Source: Pseudomonas furukawaii
GTDB lineage: Bacteria; Pseudomonadota; Gammaproteobacteria; Pseudomonadales; Pseudomonadaceae
Length of the DNA stretch: 64,000 nucleotides
Assembly: GCF_002355475.1 (NCBI RefSeq)
Contig: NZ_AP014862.1
Location: 1,426,001-1,490,000, forward strand
Direction of reading: 5' to 3'
Positions within the stretch are counted from its first letter, which is position 1. Every line of letters begins with the position of its first letter. Under the pieces are notes generated by a model. The model searched no databases, was not told the DNA's origin, and saw only the letters and a program-made list of their open reading frames with translations. The position numbers were made by a program, and so were the translations under genes. Shown here piece by piece: positions 16,534 to 25,570 of this stretch.

Positions 16534-16592
16534 TTGTGGATTGACGATCTTGGGTGGGGGATGGACGATCTTGGTACTGCGGCCATCCACAA
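16534..16592. promoter_or_regulatory. candidate AraC/MmsR operator: 21-bp-phased direct repeats inside an inverted repeat
   Basis: GACGATCTTGG occurs at 16543-16553 and again at 16564-16574, exactly 21 bp (two helical turns) apart, as expected for the two HTH contacts of an AraC/XylS-family dimer. The pair is flanked by TTGTGGAT (16534-16541) and its reverse complement ATCCACAA (16585-16592). The site is in the 131-bp gap between mmsA and the divergent regulator, so it could control both. Confidence 0.6.
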
Positions 16593-16600
16593 GAACGACC

Positions 16601-17482
16601 ATGAACCGCTTCGTCGAAACCTCCAACTGGCCCCTTCCGGCCAATGGCGTGCGTTTCACCACGCCGCCACGCCTGCGTCGGCTGCTGGCCCGCCACCCGC
16701 TGACTTCCGCCTGTTATCCACTGGCGCTGGGCTATTACCCCGAGGCCCGGGGGCACCGCATGGAGCGCCAGGCGCCGGAGGATTACCTCCTGATCTACTG
16801 CCGTGCCGGCCAGGGCTGGCTGGACAGCGAGGATGGACGATTCGAGGTGGCGGGTGGTGACCTGCTGCTGCTGCCTCGGGGGCAGGCCCACGCCTACGGC
16901 GCCGACCCCCAGCGTCCCTGGAGCATCTACTGGGTGCATTTCGAGGGCGAGCTGGTGGCGGACTACCTGCGCCCCCTGGGGAGCGCGCCGCTGCGCAGGA
17001 TCGGCGCCCAGCCGCGCTTGCTGGCGGACTTCGATGCCTTGCTGTGCCTGCGCCGGCAAGGCCTCAACCTGCCGCATTTCATCTACGCCGCCCATCAGTT
17101 GCAGACCCTGCTCACCTCCCTGGCGGTGCTCCCGGTGCGGGGCTTTCTCAAGTCCGGACGAGTGCTGGATGTGGATGCGGTACAGGCGGTGATGCGCGCC
17201 CATCTCCATGACAGCCTGAACCTCGACCAGTTGGCGGCGCAGTTCAAGCTGTCGCGCTTCCACTTTGCCAAGACCTACCGGGCGTTGACCGGCCACGCGC
17301 CGATCCAGGACTTCATCCAGCTGAAGATGGCCCATGCCTGTCGCCTGCTGGACGAAGGGGACCTTGGCGTCAAGCAGATCGCCGAGCAACTGGGTTACGA
17401 GGACGTCTATTACTTCTCGCGGCTGTTCAGGAAGGTGGTGGGCATGGCGCCCAGCCATTACCGGGCGTTGCATCAGGGCTGA
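16601..17482 (+). CDS. AraC-family regulator divergent from the valine-type operon (MmsR-like)
   Basis: The start ATG 16601 ([20 protein letters not shown]) yields 293 residues. An N-terminal cupin-like ligand domain ([40 protein letters not shown]) precedes a C-terminal AraC DNA-binding domain with both helix-turn-helix units ([20 protein letters not shown] and [20 protein letters not shown]). Its divergent position next to the mmsA-led operon and the phased repeats between them suggest that it activates that operon, as MmsR does for mmsAB in P. aeruginosa. The inducer is unknown. Confidence 0.85.
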   Translation: MNRFVETSNWPLPANGVRFTTPPRLRRLLARHPLTSACYPLALGYYPEARGHRMERQAPEDYLLIYCRAGQGWLDSEDGRFEVAGGDLLLLPRGQAHAYGADPQRPWSIYWVHFEGELVADYLRPLGSAPLRRIGAQPRLLADFDALLCLRRQGLNLPHFIYAAHQLQTLLTSLAVLPVRGFLKSGRVLDVDAVQAVMRAHLHDSLNLDQLAAQFKLSRFHFAKTYRALTGHAPIQDFIQLKMAHACRLLDEGDLGVKQIAEQLGYEDVYYFSRLFRKVVGMAPSHYRALHQG

Positions 17483-17492
17483 GTGCGTGCCC

Positions 17493-17521
17493 TTTCGCGG
17501 GCGAGCCCGCTCCTGCAGCGG
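17493..17521. repeat. Pseudomonas REP element
   Basis: The core palindrome GCGGGCGAGCCCGC (17497-17510), preceded by TTC and followed by TCCTGCAG, is the common Pseudomonas REP unit. It sits between the convergent ends of the AraC gene and the HDOD gene and may help end transcription. Confidence 0.7.
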
Positions 17522-17569
17522 GGTGTGGCTTTGCCGGCGAATGATGCGGATTCGTAAGCGGGTGCGCGG

Positions 17570-18412
17570 TCAATCGGTATCGAGGGGGCGGCCTCCCAGC
17601 AGCTTCAGCCACAAGGCCACCACTTCCGCGAGGTCCGCCCGCAGTTCCCGGGGCGCTGGCAGCGCCATGCGCTGGTAGGCGGGAAGCCGGGCCAGGCGCT
17701 CGTCGTCCCGGGGCTCTTCCAGTAGTTGGCTGGCGACCTGGACCACGTCCGCCAGGTCCACCGGCCCCTTGTGCTGGCGGCACCAGTCCTGGCGAAGGCG
17801 GGCGCATTCGATCAGGCCAGCCGGCAGGTTCCACGCCCGCAGCAGCAGCACGCCCAGTTCGGCGGAGAGCTGTTCGCAGAGCCGCTGCAGGTCCACCTCC
17901 AGGCGCGACACCTGGGGCCAATGATGGAGCTCGCGCAACAGCGGCAGGCTGCCCACGTCCTGCAGCAGGCCGGCCAGCAGGGCGTCCTCGACCTCCAGGT
18001 GCGGCACGTGGCGGACCAGGCCGGCGCTCAGGGCGGCCCGTTGCAGGGCGAGGTGCCAACGTTTTTCGAAGACCGTCACCAGGCGCGGTTCGCTGCCGTC
18101 GTACAGCTGCCGCAGCTCGAAGGCCAGTACCAGGTTGGCCAGGCGCCTGCCGTCCAGTTGCTCCACCAGGTCCCGCAGGCCGGAGCATGGGCGGACGTGG
18201 CCCAGCAGGGGCAGGCTGGTGAACTGCCGCAGTCGCTCGGACAGGGCGGGGGCGTCCTCCAGGAGGGCGCAGGCCTGCTCCCGCTCCGGCGTGGGGTTCG
18301 CCAGCAGGTGGCGCAGGTGCCGGGCGACGGGCGGCATCGGCGGCAGGGCGTCGCGGGTCCCGAGGAAACGTTGGTACAGGGCGCGTTTCACCGAATCGTG
18401 TCGGTTGTCCAT
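17570..18412 (-). CDS. HDOD-domain protein
   Basis: The start ATG 18412 (MDNRHDSVKRALYQRFLG), with GGAG about 10 nt upstream, gives 280 residues; a longer start at 18457 lacks an SD. The protein is helical, with the HDOD-type pattern PPVARHLRHLLANPTPEREQ, LVEQLDGRRLANLVLAFELR and LLAGLLQDVGSLPLLRELHHW. HDOD proteins resemble HD phosphohydrolases without the full metal site and act in signalling in Pseudomonas and other bacteria; no partner domain is attached here. It is divergent from ung with a gap of about 107 bp. A second HDOD gene lies at 28654-29490. Confidence 0.75.
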   Translation of the reverse strand: MDNRHDSVKRALYQRFLGTRDALPPMPPVARHLRHLLANPTPEREQACALLEDAPALSERLRQFTSLPLLGHVRPCSGLRDLVEQLDGRRLANLVLAFELRQLYDGSEPRLVTVFEKRWHLALQRAALSAGLVRHVPHLEVEDALLAGLLQDVGSLPLLRELHHWPQVSRLEVDLQRLCEQLSAELGVLLLRAWNLPAGLIECARLRQDWCRQHKGPVDLADVVQVASQLLEEPRDDERLARLPAYQRMALPAPRELRADLAEVVALWLKLLGGRPLDTD

Positions 18413-18519
18413 GTGGATCAGCTCCAGTCGTCCTTGATTGACAAGGGTAGTGGGCATTTCTTAGGGTGCCCGACCACCGGGCGGGTAGCGTCCCGGCAAG
18501 TGCGATGAGATGGGATGCG

Positions 18520-19215
18520 ATGACTGACAGCGAAGACCGGATCAAGCTCGAAGCGAGCTGGAAAGACGCCCTGCGGGACGAGTTCGACAAGCCCTACATG
18601 GCGGCACTGGGTGAGTTCCTGCGGCAGGAGAAAGCCGCCGGCAAGGTGGTCTTTCCGCCCGGACCGCTGATCTTCAACGCCCTGAACTCCACCCCGCTGG
18701 ACAAGGTGAAGGTGGTGATCATCGGCCAGGATCCCTACCACGGGCCGGGCCAGGCCCACGGCCTGTGCTTCTCGGTGCAGCCGGGCGTGCCCACGCCGCC
18801 CTCCTTGCAGAACATCTACAAGGAACTCAAGCGTGACCTGAACATCGAGATGCCTTCCCACGGCTACCTGCAGTCCTGGGCGGAGCAGGGCGTGCTGCTG
18901 CTCAACACTTCCCTCACCGTCGAGCAGGCCAGGGCGGGCTCACATGCCGGTGCCGGCTGGCAGTCCTTCACCGACCGGGTGATCGAGGTCGTCAGTCAGC
19001 GTCAGCCGCATCTGGTCTTCCTGCTGTGGGGCGCCCATGCCCAGAGCAAGGAGCGCCTGATCGACCCCACCAAGCACCTGATCCTCAAGTCGGCGCATCC
19101 GTCGCCGCTGTCGGCGTACCGCGGGTTCCTCGGCAACGGGCACTTCAGCCGCTGCAACAAGTTCCTCGCCCAGCACGGACTGGAGCCGATCGACTGGAAC
19201 CTCCCGCCACTCTGA
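18520..19215 (+). CDS. ung: uracil-DNA glycosylase, family 1
   Basis: Starting at [18 protein letters not shown], the protein has 231 residues, the usual Pseudomonas Ung length. It removes uracil from DNA as the first step of base excision repair. The catalytic water-activating motif [18 protein letters not shown] (Asp at residue 71) and the C-terminal [13 protein letters not shown] with the catalytic His are both intact. It ends 5 bp from the convergent lipoprotein gene. Confidence 0.97.
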   Translation: MTDSEDRIKLEASWKDALRDEFDKPYMAALGEFLRQEKAAGKVVFPPGPLIFNALNSTPLDKVKVVIIGQDPYHGPGQAHGLCFSVQPGVPTPPSLQNIYKELKRDLNIEMPSHGYLQSWAEQGVLLLNTSLTVEQARAGSHAGAGWQSFTDRVIEVVSQRQPHLVFLLWGAHAQSKERLIDPTKHLILKSAHPSPLSAYRGFLGNGHFSRCNKFLAQHGLEPIDWNLPPL

Positions 19216-19220
19216 GCGGG

Positions 19221-20084
19221 TCAGCGGGGGTAGCATTCCAGCCCCTTGAGGTCCGCCACCAGGTCGTCGATGCGCTCGCGCAGATGCGCCCGCTGCGACG
19301 CGTCGGCGCTGTTGAACAGGTCGCTGAGCAACCGCGCCAGGTTCCTTTCCACCCGGGGATAGGTGTCGCGATAGGCCGTCGTCCAGAAGTGTTCCGGCTG
19401 CTGCAGCAGCGCCGTGAGCCGGGACGGAAAGTCATCGAGGTGGCGGCCATACAGCGCGGTGCGCAAGGCCACCAGCCAGGCCTCGCGATTCTCCGCCCAG
19501 ATCCGGTTGTAGTCGCCCTGGGCCCGGGCCCAGGCCTGGATGCTGCGGCGCTGGTCGGTCCGCAAGGGCCCGAGCCATTCCCGAGCCCGATCCTCCATGC
19601 GCTGGGCACGCGCTTGCGCCTGCTTCGCCAGGGAGGGCGCCACGTGCTCCTCGCGCAGTTCGGCATTGCGCTCATCCATGGCCACGTAGATCTGGCCCAT
19701 CTGCCGGGGCGTCAGGCTTTCCGTCAGGCCCAGCGCGGTCGGGGTGATTTCCCGGGCGATGGTGGCCATGGCGCCGCGTATGCGGGTGATCCGTTCCTGC
19801 ACCTCCTCTTCAGTCAGACTCGGGCGCTGGCTGAGCCGGGACATATCGTCCAGCCAGGCGACGTACTCCGGCAGTTGGGTGCGACAGTGCCAGGCCAGGT
19901 GCCGCTGCAGGCGCGGCTCCAGCCAGGCCTTCTGGGACGGCTCGAGGCTGACGTAGTTGCCGATCCACCAGGGGATCACCAGGTCCAGGTTGCGGTAGGC
20001 GAGGTCGAGCCGGCTACAGGCCGCCAGCAGCAGGAGGGCGGCAAGCAGGACAAGCGGTCGAAGGCGTTGTATGCGTCCGGGCAT
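19221..20084 (-). CDS. DUF6279-type lipoprotein
   Basis: This 287-residue protein has a lipoprotein signal (LVLLAALLLLAACSRLDLAY) with lipobox LAAC. The mature part begins with the conserved stretch SRLDLAYRNLDLVIPWWIGNYVSL and is otherwise charged and helical (many Arg, Glu and Gln residues, LEPRLQRHLAWHCRTQLPEY). It matches my memory of a family of uncharacterised proteobacterial lipoproteins (DUF6279). No function is known to me, and its neighbours (ung, AbrB) give no clear clue. Confidence 0.75.
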   Translation of the reverse strand: MPGRIQRLRPLVLLAALLLLAACSRLDLAYRNLDLVIPWWIGNYVSLEPSQKAWLEPRLQRHLAWHCRTQLPEYVAWLDDMSRLSQRPSLTEEEVQERITRIRGAMATIAREITPTALGLTESLTPRQMGQIYVAMDERNAELREEHVAPSLAKQAQARAQRMEDRAREWLGPLRTDQRRSIQAWARAQGDYNRIWAENREAWLVALRTALYGRHLDDFPSRLTALLQQPEHFWTTAYRDTYPRVERNLARLLSDLFNSADASQRAHLRERIDDLVADLKGLECYPR

Positions 20085-20225
20085 GGCAGGGCTGGGCGAG
20101 GGCGGATGGGGAAGAGGATAGGCGCCTTCGCCTGACCTGGCACAAGGGGCTATGTCCGGATATTGCCGCGATGCCGGACGGCGCCGCCTGGCCCGTGAGG
20201 AGCCCGGACGAATGTCGTTCGGACC

Positions 20226-21245
20226 TCAGCTTTCAGCCTTCAATTGCCAGCGCCTGAACACCGGTTCCGCGAGGAACAGCACCAGCAGCAGGCGCAGGAC
20301 CTGCAGGGCGGTGACCAGGGGCACCGAGAGCTGCAAGGCTTCGGCGGTGAGGCTGAGTTCGGCGATGCCGCCGGGCATCATCCCCAGCATCAGCGAGCGG
20401 TGGTCGAGGCCGTCCAGCCAGCCGAGCAGCTCGGCGGCCAGGGCGGCAAAGGCCATGCCCAGGGCGGTGGCCAGCAGGGTGCGGGCGATGAAGGATGGGG
20501 CGCGGCGGAAGAAGGCGCGGTCGAAGTGGCAGCCCAGGGCGCTGCCGATCAGCCATTGCCCCAGCTCGCTCGCCCCGTCGGGCAGGCCCAGGCGCAGGTC
20601 GAAGCCGACGCACAGGACGGCGCTGACGAGCAGGGGGCCGATCAGCCAGGGGTTGGGTTGGTGATAACGCTGCATCAGCAGGGCCAGGGCGGCGCCGCCG
20701 GCCAGCGCCAGGCCCAGCCAGGTCCCGTCCACCGGCGCGGCCTGGTGGAGCGCAGGCCCTGTGCCGAGGAACAGCTGGAACAGGGCGGGCACGCTGAGCA
20801 CCACCAGCAGCAGGCGCAGGCTCTGGGCGGCGGCGACGCGGCTGGTGACCGCGCCGTTGCGGCTGCCCAGGTTGACCATTTCGCTGGCTCCGCCGGGCAT
20901 GCTGGCGAAGAAGGCGGTGGCGCGGTCCTCGCCGCTGCGCAGCATCAGGCGGATACCGATGAGGCTGGAGAGGGTGGTGGCCAGCGCGCCCACCAGGATC
21001 ACCGCGCTGTTGGCCAGCACCTGTTCCACCACCGCCGGGGTGAAGTGCAGGCCGATGCCGACGCCGACTATCCATTGACCGCATTTGCGGCCGCCGGGGA
21101 TTTCCGCCAGCGGCCGGTTAGCGATGCAGCGGACGGCGATCACCGCCAGCAGCGAGCCCACCATCCAGGGCAGGGGCCAGCCCACGAGGCTGGCCAGCGC
21201 GCCGCCGGCGGCGCCCACCAGGGGCGTCAGCAGCCATTTAGGCAT
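20226..21245 (-). CDS. AbrB-family integral membrane protein
   Basis: This 339-residue, very hydrophobic protein shows an internal duplication: GGALASLVGWPLPWMVGSLL in the first half is echoed by QRYHQPNPWLIGPLLVSAVL in the second, each followed by paired Gly-rich helices (FASMPGGASEMVNLG, GMMPGGIAELSLTAEAL). This is the AbrB/ammonia-monooxygenase-misnamed membrane family; it is unrelated to the AbrB DNA-binding protein. Its start overlaps the end of tctA by 8 bp, so it is translationally coupled to the tricarboxylate transporter and may serve the same uptake system or export a by-product. Confidence 0.82.
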   Translation of the reverse strand: MPKWLLTPLVGAAGGALASLVGWPLPWMVGSLLAVIAVRCIANRPLAEIPGGRKCGQWIVGVGIGLHFTPAVVEQVLANSAVILVGALATTLSSLIGIRLMLRSGEDRATAFFASMPGGASEMVNLGSRNGAVTSRVAAAQSLRLLLVVLSVPALFQLFLGTGPALHQAAPVDGTWLGLALAGGAALALLMQRYHQPNPWLIGPLLVSAVLCVGFDLRLGLPDGASELGQWLIGSALGCHFDRAFFRRAPSFIARTLLATALGMAFAALAAELLGWLDGLDHRSLMLGMMPGGIAELSLTAEALQLSVPLVTALQVLRLLLVLFLAEPVFRRWQLKAES

Positions 21246-22746
21246 GGGCCAGCTTCGCCTTGCTGCGCGCGCGCCACCAGCGGATGCCCGGCAGGGCCAG
21301 CATCAGCACGGTCAGGGCCCAGAGTGCGAGGGTGATGGGGCTGCCCCAGAGGATGCCGAGGTCGCCGTTGGTGATGGACAGGGCGCGGCGCAGGTTCGAT
21401 TCCATCAGCTCGCCGAGGACGAAGCCGAGGATCAGCGAGGAGAGCGGGAAGTCCATCTTGCGCAGCAGGTAGCCGAATACGCCGAGGGCGGCCATCAGCA
21501 CCAGGTCGAAGGTGGTGCTGTGCACCGCGTAGACGCCGACGACGCTGACCACGGTGATGGCCGGCACCAGGATCCAGGTCGGCACGCTGAGCATCCGAGC
21601 GAACAGGCCCACCAGCGGGATGTTCATCAGCAGCAGGATGACGTTGCCGATGAACAGCGAGGCGATCAGGCCCCACACCACATCAGGCTGCTGCTCGAAC
21701 AGCAGCGGGCCGGGGGTGATGTTGTACAGGGTCAGGGCGCCGATCATCACCGCGGTGGTGCCCGAGCCCGGTACGCCCAGGGTCAGCATCGGAATCAGCG
21801 AGCCGCAGGCCGAGGCGTTGTTGGCCGCTTCCGGTGCCGCCAGGCCGCGCAGGTCCCCTTCGCCGAAGCGACCGGAACTGCCGGCCATGCGCTTCTCGCT
21901 CATGTAGGTGATGGCGCTGGCGATGGTGGCGCCGGCCCCCGGCAGGACGCCGATGACGAAACCGGCCAGGGAGCTGCGTACCGTGCTCCAGCCGACCGTC
22001 GCCAGCTCCTTCAGGTTGAACAGCATACGGCCGCTGGCTTTCACGGCGGTCTGCCCGGTGCTGGTGTGCTCCAGCATGAGCAGCACTTCGCTGACGCTGA
22101 ACAGGCCGATCACCACGATGACGAACTGGATGCCGTCGGAGAGTCCGACGCTGTCGAAGGTGAAGCGGTAGACGCCGGTGGTGGCGTCCACGCCCACGGT
22201 GGCCAGGCCCAGGCCGATCAGGGCCGACAGCAGGGTCTTCACCGGCTTGTCGCCGACCATGCCGCCCAGGCAGGCGATGGCGAACACCATCAGCATGAAG
22301 TACTCGGCCGGGCCGAAGGCCACCGCCCAATTGGCGAGGATGGGCGCGAAGAGGACCACGCCGATGGTGGCGATGGTGCTGCCGATGAAGGAGCTCATGG
22401 CCGACAGCGACAGGGCGATGCCGCCCTTGCCCTGGCGGGCCAGGGGATAACCGTCGAGGGTGGTCATGATGGCGGCGGCGTCGCCCGGCACGTTGAGCAG
22501 GATGGCGGAGATGCGGCCGCCGTACTCGCAGCCCAGGTAGACGGCGGCCAGCAGGATCAGGGCGGTTTCCGGCGGCAGGCCCAGGGCGAAGGCCAGGGGC
22601 AGCAGGATGGCCACGCCGTTGATCGGGCCCAGGCCCGGCAGCAGGCCGACCACGGTGCCGACGAAGGCGCCGAACAGGGCCACCAGCAGGTTGATGGGGC
22701 GCAGGGCGACATCGAAGCCCTGGGCCAGGAAGTTCAGGGTTTCCAT
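21238..22746 (-). CDS. tctA: tripartite tricarboxylate transporter, large membrane subunit TctA
   Basis: This 502-residue permease has about 11-12 membrane spans. TctA signatures are present: GLLPGLGPINGVAILLPLAF, YLGCEYGGRISAILLNVPGD, GVLPGAGATIASAITYMSEK and LTLGVPGSGTTAVMIGALTL. It imports tricarboxylates such as citrate or cis-aconitate with the binding protein TctC and small subunit TctB, driven by an ion gradient. The order on the minus strand is opdH, tctC, tctB, tctA, AbrB-type gene, all tightly packed from tctB onward. Confidence 0.94.
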   Translation of the reverse strand: METLNFLAQGFDVALRPINLLVALFGAFVGTVVGLLPGLGPINGVAILLPLAFALGLPPETALILLAAVYLGCEYGGRISAILLNVPGDAAAIMTTLDGYPLARQGKGGIALSLSAMSSFIGSTIATIGVVLFAPILANWAVAFGPAEYFMLMVFAIACLGGMVGDKPVKTLLSALIGLGLATVGVDATTGVYRFTFDSVGLSDGIQFVIVVIGLFSVSEVLLMLEHTSTGQTAVKASGRMLFNLKELATVGWSTVRSSLAGFVIGVLPGAGATIASAITYMSEKRMAGSSGRFGEGDLRGLAAPEAANNASACGSLIPMLTLGVPGSGTTAVMIGALTLYNITPGPLLFEQQPDVVWGLIASLFIGNVILLLMNIPLVGLFARMLSVPTWILVPAITVVSVVGVYAVHSTTFDLVLMAALGVFGYLLRKMDFPLSSLILGFVLGELMESNLRRALSITNGDLGILWGSPITLALWALTVLMLALPGIRWWRARSKAKLAHA

Positions 22747-22747
22747 A

Positions 22748-23191
22748 TCAGTTCTCCAGGAGGCCGAAGACGCCGAGGGGCAGCGGGACGTCCAGCAGGT
22801 AGTCGAACAGGCCGTAGAGCAGGACGCCCATCAGCACGCCGCTCACCAGGCTGGGGATGGGCCGGCCGTTGAACAGCAGGCCGAGGCTGAAACCCACCAG
22901 GGCCGTGCTGAGTACGAAGCCCAGCGGTTCGAAGAGCAGGGCGTAGGCCACCAGGGCCAGGACGCAGAGGGTGACCTTGCGTGCCAGGGGCCAGGAGATC
23001 GGTCGGTTGCCGGCGTCGCCCGGCTTGTAGAGCAACCAGGCGGCAGCCGTGGCCATGAGGAACAGCAGCAGCAGGGGATAGGCGCGAGGACCTACCGGGT
23101 CATAGCTGAAGGGAGCCTGGAAGCCCCAGGCCACTACGGCGAGAAAGGCGCAGACGAGCAGCCAGACCGCAGCGAAGATTCGGACGTGCAT
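22748..23191 (-). CDS. tctB: tripartite tricarboxylate transporter, small membrane subunit TctB
   Basis: This 147-residue protein has four predicted membrane segments (LLVCAFLAVVAWGFQ, AYPLLLLFLMATAAAWLLY, VTLCVLALVAYALLF and ALVGFSLGLLF) and the TctB-type motif FEPLGFVLSTALVGFSLGLL. It partners with TctA. It begins 96 bp after tctC, a gap containing a GC-rich hairpin repeat, and ends 1 bp before tctA starts. Confidence 0.88.
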   Translation of the reverse strand: MHVRIFAAVWLLVCAFLAVVAWGFQAPFSYDPVGPRAYPLLLLFLMATAAAWLLYKPGDAGNRPISWPLARKVTLCVLALVAYALLFEPLGFVLSTALVGFSLGLLFNGRPIPSLVSGVLMGVLLYGLFDYLLDVPLPLGVFGLLEN

Positions 23192-23216
23192 GGCGGTTTA
23201 CCCAGAAGCGGTTGAT

Positions 23217-23255
23217 CTCCCCTCTCCCGGCGGGAGAGGGGCCGGGGGTGAGGGG
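23217..23255. repeat. GC-rich dispersed hairpin repeat between tctC and tctB
   Basis: CCCCTCTCCC (23219-23228) and GGGAGAGGGG (23232-23241) form a 10-bp stem with a 3-nt loop, followed by GCCGGGGGTGAGGGG. This unit recurs in many GC-rich proteobacteria. Located within the operon after the binding-protein gene, it may stabilise the tctC 3' end or reduce read-through into tctBA. Confidence 0.6.
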
Positions 23256-23287
23256 AGCGTCCGCCTCACCCGGACTTTCAGGTCAGT

Positions 23288-24262
23288 TCACTGCGCGAGG
23301 CCGAACTCACCGGCGAGCTGCTTGTACTGCTTGACCTGGTCGAAGACGTAGGCCTTCAGTTCGTCGCCGGTCATGCTCAGGGGGAAGAGGTCACGCTGTT
23401 CCCGCAGCTTGGCGAAATCCTCGCTGGCCAGCAGGGTGTCGAACTGCTGCTTCCACCAGTTGAAGTCCTCGTCGCTGACTTCCGGTCCCATGTAGAAGCC
23501 ACGAATGACGGGCCAGGTGATGTCGAAACCCTGCTCCTTCGCGGTGGGGATGTCGGCGAGCTTGCCGGGCAGGCGCTGGTCGGAGAGCACCGCCAGCACG
23601 CGGATCTTGCCGGCCGCCAGCTGCGGGGTGACTTCACCCAGGCCGCTGCTGGTGACCTGGACGTGGCCCCCCAGCATGGCGGTGAGGGTTTCGCCGCCGC
23701 CCTCGAAGGCCACATAGCGCAGCTTCTGCGGGTCGATGTCAGCGGCGCGGGCGATCAGCGCGGTCTGCATCCAGTCCTGGCCGCCGATGGTGGCGCCGGC
23801 GCCGAAGACGATGCCGCCCGGGTCCTTCTTCACGGCTTCCACCAGTTCACCCAGGGTCTTGTAGGGCGAGTCGGCACGCACGGAGATCGCGCCATAGTCG
23901 GTGCCGATCCCGGCGAGCCAGCGCACGGCGTTCTCGTCGTAGCGGCCGAACTTGCCCTGGGCCAGGTTGAGCAGGGAGCCGGAGGAGAACGCGGTGATGG
24001 TGCCGGCGTCCTTCGGGCGCTGGGCCACCACGGCGTTGTAGGCCACCGCGCCGACGCCGCCGGGCATGTAGGTGACGCGCATCGGCGACTTCAGCAGGCC
24101 GCTGTCCTTGAGGCCGCTCTGGGCCAGTTTGCAGGTCAGGTCGAAGCCGCCGCCGGGTTTGGCGGGGGCGATGCATTCCGGACGCTTGGGCTCTGCCATC
24201 AGTTGGGTGGAGAGCAGGAGGCCGGAGGTGATCAGGGCGATGCGGGAGAGGGCAGTCTTCAT
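23288..24262 (-). CDS. tctC: periplasmic tricarboxylate-binding protein TctC
   Basis: From ATG 24262 (MKTALSRIALITSGLLLSTQ, an SD AGGAGA just upstream) the protein has 324 residues. It has a signal peptide cut near LMAEP and the Bug/TctC fold motifs ECIAPAKPGGGFDLTCKLAQ and VFGAGATIGGQDWMQTALIA. It captures tricarboxylates in the periplasm and delivers them to TctAB. A longer open frame continues upstream over opdH, but the signal peptide fixes the start. The leader holds an A-rich motif (24280-24289) that may allow Hfq/Crc control. Confidence 0.93.
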   Translation of the reverse strand: MKTALSRIALITSGLLLSTQLMAEPKRPECIAPAKPGGGFDLTCKLAQSGLKDSGLLKSPMRVTYMPGGVGAVAYNAVVAQRPKDAGTITAFSSGSLLNLAQGKFGRYDENAVRWLAGIGTDYGAISVRADSPYKTLGELVEAVKKDPGGIVFGAGATIGGQDWMQTALIARAADIDPQKLRYVAFEGGGETLTAMLGGHVQVTSSGLGEVTPQLAAGKIRVLAVLSDQRLPGKLADIPTAKEQGFDITWPVIRGFYMGPEVSDEDFNWWKQQFDTLLASEDFAKLREQRDLFPLSMTGDELKAYVFDQVKQYKQLAGEFGLAQ

Positions 24263-24279
24263 GGGGTTCTCCTGTGGAG

Positions 24280-24289
24280 TTTTATTGTG
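24280..24289 (-). promoter_or_regulatory. candidate Hfq/Crc (CA) motif in the tctC leader
   Basis: The minus-strand leader reads CACAATAAAACTCC just before the SD, an A-rich stretch of the AANAANAA type positioned to block ribosome entry. Confidence 0.4.
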
Positions 24290-24291
24290 GA

Positions 24292-25557
24292 TCACCAGAT
24301 CGGCAGCGCGTAGCTGACGATCAGGCGCAGCTCGTCCGCATCGCGGGCGAAGGTGGAACGGAAACCGGCGTGGCGGGCGCGGAAGGTGAGGTCCTTGAGG
24401 GTGCCGCTCTGCACCACGTACTTGAACTCGACATCGCGCTCCCATTCGCGGCCTTCTTCGCTGCTGCCGGTGACCTGGGCGTTGTCGCTGGTGATGTAGC
24501 GGGTCATGAAGCTCAGGCCCGGGACGCCGAAGCGGGCGAAGTCCAGGTCGTAGCGAGCCTGCCAGGAACGCTGGTCGGCATTGGCGAAGTCGTTGATCTG
24601 GACGAAGTTGACCAGGAAGGGGTCGCTGCCGTCGATGTAGGCGTAGCCGGTGTCGCCGCTCATGCGCTGGTAGCCCAGGCCGACCTTGTGGGCGCCCTGG
24701 CCGTAGCTGAGCATGCCGTTCAGCGCACGGTTGTCCACCTTGCCGGCGTCGGCGCGGCCGCTGTCGTCGCTGATGGCGTAGCGCAGGTCGGCGCTGAGGG
24801 TGCCGGCGCCCAGGGGCTGGCTGGCCAGCAGGCCGAAGAAATGCTGGCGGTAGACGTCGTCGAGTTCGGCGAAGTAGTAGCGTCCGGTGAGTTGCTTGCT
24901 GAAGGCGTAGTCGGCGCCGGCCAGGTCGAAGTGGGAGCCGGTGGCGGCGCTGGCGAAGCGCTTGTTCTTGTTGTTGAGGGCCAGGTCCTCGGAGTTGGTG
25001 GAGGCCCGGTCCTTCACCTCCCTGAGGCGGCCGCCGGTGAAGCTGAGGTCGCTGATTTCCTTCGAGGTGAGCAGTCCGCCTTCGAACACCTGGGGCGTGA
25101 TGCGGCTGTCGCTGGCCTTGACCACCGGCAGCTCGGGGATATGGCTGCCCAGGCGCAACTCGCTGTTCGAGGCGCGGATCTTCGCGGTGAGGCCCAGTTT
25201 GCCGAACTGGTCCGGCGTGCCGCCGTCGTCCTGCACCGGCAGCAGGTCGGTGCCGCTTCGGCCCGGTCCGGAGTCCAGCTTGAAACCGACCATGCCCAGG
25301 GCATCCAGGCCGACGCCCAGGGTGCCTTCGGTGTAGCCGGACTGGATATTGAGGAGGAAGCCCTGGGCCCATTCCTCGCGCTTGGATTGGCCATCGCCTT
25401 CGCGGAAGTCGCGGTTCAGGTAAATGTTGCGGGCTTCGAGGGTGGCCGAACTGTCCTTGAGGAACTCGGCGCTGGCCTGGCCGGCCAGGGTGCAGCCCGC
25501 AATGGCGAGGCTGAGGGTACAAACAGGCGGAAGCGCCTGCCGTGCGGCAGTGAGCAT
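24292..25557 (-). CDS. opdH: OprD-family outer-membrane porin for tricarboxylates
   Basis: From ATG 25557 the protein is 421 residues with a signal peptide (LPPVCTLSLAIAGCTLAGQASA). OprD-family features follow: EFLKDSSATLEARNIYLNRD near the mature N-terminus, alternating beta-strand patterns, the motif LTGRYYFAELDDVYRQHFFG, and a C-terminal strand ending in LIVSYALPIW. Gene order identifies it as OpdH, which in P. aeruginosa takes up cis-aconitate/tricarboxylates across the outer membrane for TctCBA. It is divergent from tctD across a 204-bp regulatory gap. Its leader contains a clear Hfq/Crc-like motif. Confidence 0.92.
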   Translation of the reverse strand: MLTAARQALPPVCTLSLAIAGCTLAGQASAEFLKDSSATLEARNIYLNRDFREGDGQSKREEWAQGFLLNIQSGYTEGTLGVGLDALGMVGFKLDSGPGRSGTDLLPVQDDGGTPDQFGKLGLTAKIRASNSELRLGSHIPELPVVKASDSRITPQVFEGGLLTSKEISDLSFTGGRLREVKDRASTNSEDLALNNKNKRFASAATGSHFDLAGADYAFSKQLTGRYYFAELDDVYRQHFFGLLASQPLGAGTLSADLRYAISDDSGRADAGKVDNRALNGMLSYGQGAHKVGLGYQRMSGDTGYAYIDGSDPFLVNFVQINDFANADQRSWQARYDLDFARFGVPGLSFMTRYITSDNAQVTGSSEEGREWERDVEFKYVVQSGTLKDLTFRARHAGFRSTFARDADELRLIVSYALPIW

Positions 25558-25570
25558 CGGGTGGTCTCCA

